Shown: positions 5,684 through 6,495 of the stretch, piece by piece
Layout: each line of letters begins with the position of its first letter
How positions within the stretch are numbered: the stretch's first letter is position 1
Assembly: GCA_947631375.1 (NCBI GenBank)
Contig: CANRLD010000098.1
Coordinates: forward strand, 1-6,495
Length of the DNA: 6,495 bases
DNA from: an uncultured Methylophaga sp.
Lineage (GTDB): Bacteria; Pseudomonadota; Gammaproteobacteria; Nitrosococcales; Methylophagaceae
Direction of reading: 5' to 3'
The notes under the pieces: model-generated
Database searches by the model: none
The model's input: only the letters and a program-made list of their open reading frames with translations
Told to the model about the DNA's origin: nothing
Made by a program: the position numbers and the translations under genes

Positions 5684-6495
5684 TTAACCGTCGAGATTGA
5701 AATCATCCAGTTCGATCACTTGCCACGGCAGACCGTATTTGTTCATATCGTCCATAAACGGATCTGGATCAAATTGCTCAATATTCCAGACACCTGTTTT
5801 TTTCCACTTACCTTCCAGCATCATTTTGGCGCCGATCATCGCTGGCACACCGGTGGTATAGGAAATTGCCTGTGACTGGACTTCAGCATAACAATCCTGA
5901 TGATCCTTGATGTTGTACAGGTAAACAATTTTCTGTTTACCGTCTTTCACCCCTTTCACCACACAACCAATACAGGTTTTACCTTTAGTCCGCGGCCCCA
6001 GTGTTGAAGGATCTGGCAATAAAGCTTTAAGGAACTGAATCGGTACAATTTGCTGGCCATTGTATTCAACAGGTTCAATACCCGTCATACCGACATTGCC
6101 CAGCACTTCCAGATGTTTCAGATAACTGTCGCCAAAACTCATCCAGAATTGCGCCCGCTTTAATGTCGGAAAGTTAATCACCAGCGATTCCAACTCTTCG
6201 TGATACATCCGGTAAATGTTATAACTGCCGACATTTTCCGGGCAGGTAAAGCGGGCTTTTTTCGACACCGCCGGTGTGGTGACAAACTCACCATTTTCCC
6301 AGTGACGGCATTCTGCGGTGACTTCACGGATATTGATTTCCGGATTGAAGTTGGTCGCAAACGGGTAACCATGATCACCGCCGTTCACATCAATGATGTC
6401 AAGCTCATGAATTTCATCGAAATAATGTTTGGCAATATAGGCGGTAAACACATTGGTCGCACCGGGATCAAAGCCACTGCCCAGCAGCGCCATCA
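5684..6495 (-). CDS. Carboxy(nor)spermidine dehydrogenase, C-terminal part (cut by window edge)
   Basis: The frame is open to the right edge, so the start and the N-terminal Rossmann GxGxxG (roughly the first third of a protein of about 400 residues) lie outside; the ATG at 6493 is internal, not a real start. The visible 270 residues are of the saccharopine dehydrogenase-like (Lys1/NspD) family. They run from LLGSGFDPGATNVF through DVNGGDHGYPFATNFNPE to KTCIGCVVKGVKDGKQKI and YNIKDHQDCYAEVQSQAISY, and end with GVWNIEQFDPDPFMDDM. The enzyme reductively joins L-aspartate semialdehyde to a diamine using NADPH, giving carboxyspermidine from putrescine (or carboxynorspermidine from diaminopropane). 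It is first in this visible operon, 50 bases before its partner decarboxylase, and ends in tandem stops (TAATAA). A carboxyaminopropylagmatine dehydrogenase is an alternative specificity. Confidence 0.93.
   Translation of the reverse strand, partial: MALLGSGFDPGATNVFTAYIAKHYFDEIHELDIIDVNGGDHGYPFATNFNPEINIREVTAECRHWENGEFVTTPAVSKKARFTCPENVGSYNIYRMYHEELESLVINFPTLKRAQFWMSFGDSYLKHLEVLGNVGMTGIEPVEYNGQQIVPIQFLKALLPDPSTLGPRTKGKTCIGCVVKGVKDGKQKIVYLYNIKDHQDCYAEVQSQAISYTTGVPAMIGAKMMLEGKWKKTGVWNIEQFDPDPFMDDMNKYGLPWQVIELDDFNLDG

Noticed and set aside
6178..6378. 66-codon minus-strand frame inside the dehydrogenase gene
   Set aside because: Out-of-frame shadow of a conserved saccharopine-dehydrogenase-like coding region.

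Overview
The window reads as an ordinary chromosomal segment of a gammaproteobacterium. The mrp–dcd order at the left edge is the one I know from Pseudomonas and relatives. The dCTP deaminase N-terminus is very like the Pseudomonas type, and the moderate base composition together with an alternative (carboxyspermidine-type) polyamine cluster suggests a Cellvibrio/Saccharophagus-like member. The genus-level guess is inference. Every gene lies on the minus strand, so transcription runs from the right edge to the left.

Right part (about 3589–6495) is a polyamine biosynthesis cluster. In transcription order it holds the C-terminal two thirds of a carboxy(nor)spermidine dehydrogenase that runs off the window, a complete carboxy(nor)spermidine decarboxylase, and an agmatinase-family ureohydrolase whose ATG overlaps the decarboxylase stop by 4 bases (ATGA). 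Together they can take agmatine to spermidine without S-adenosylmethionine. The order of steps (putrescine first, or aminopropylagmatine first) cannot be read from sequence alone. A striking near-perfect 22-bp inverted repeat (3474–3495 with 3551–3572) follows the ureohydrolase gene.

Middle part (about 2943–3420) holds a small SnoaL/NTF2-fold protein with its own leader and a very clear rho-independent terminator. Next (1280–2914) come a GNAT acetyltransferase and a nitrilase-superfamily amidohydrolase, a pairing that also exists as a single fused protein in other bacteria; this pair also ends in a clear terminator.

Left part (1–1178) carries the Mrp/ApbC iron–sulfur carrier ATPase with a strong ribosome binding site at an internal ATG (start 1178). 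The first 16 complete codons of dcd, cut by the left edge, follow. No tRNA, rRNA, CRISPR, phage or IS gene was seen. The window is mostly well-understood metabolism; the least explained items are the cluster-associated SnoaL/GNAT/nitrilase genes and the inverted repeat.
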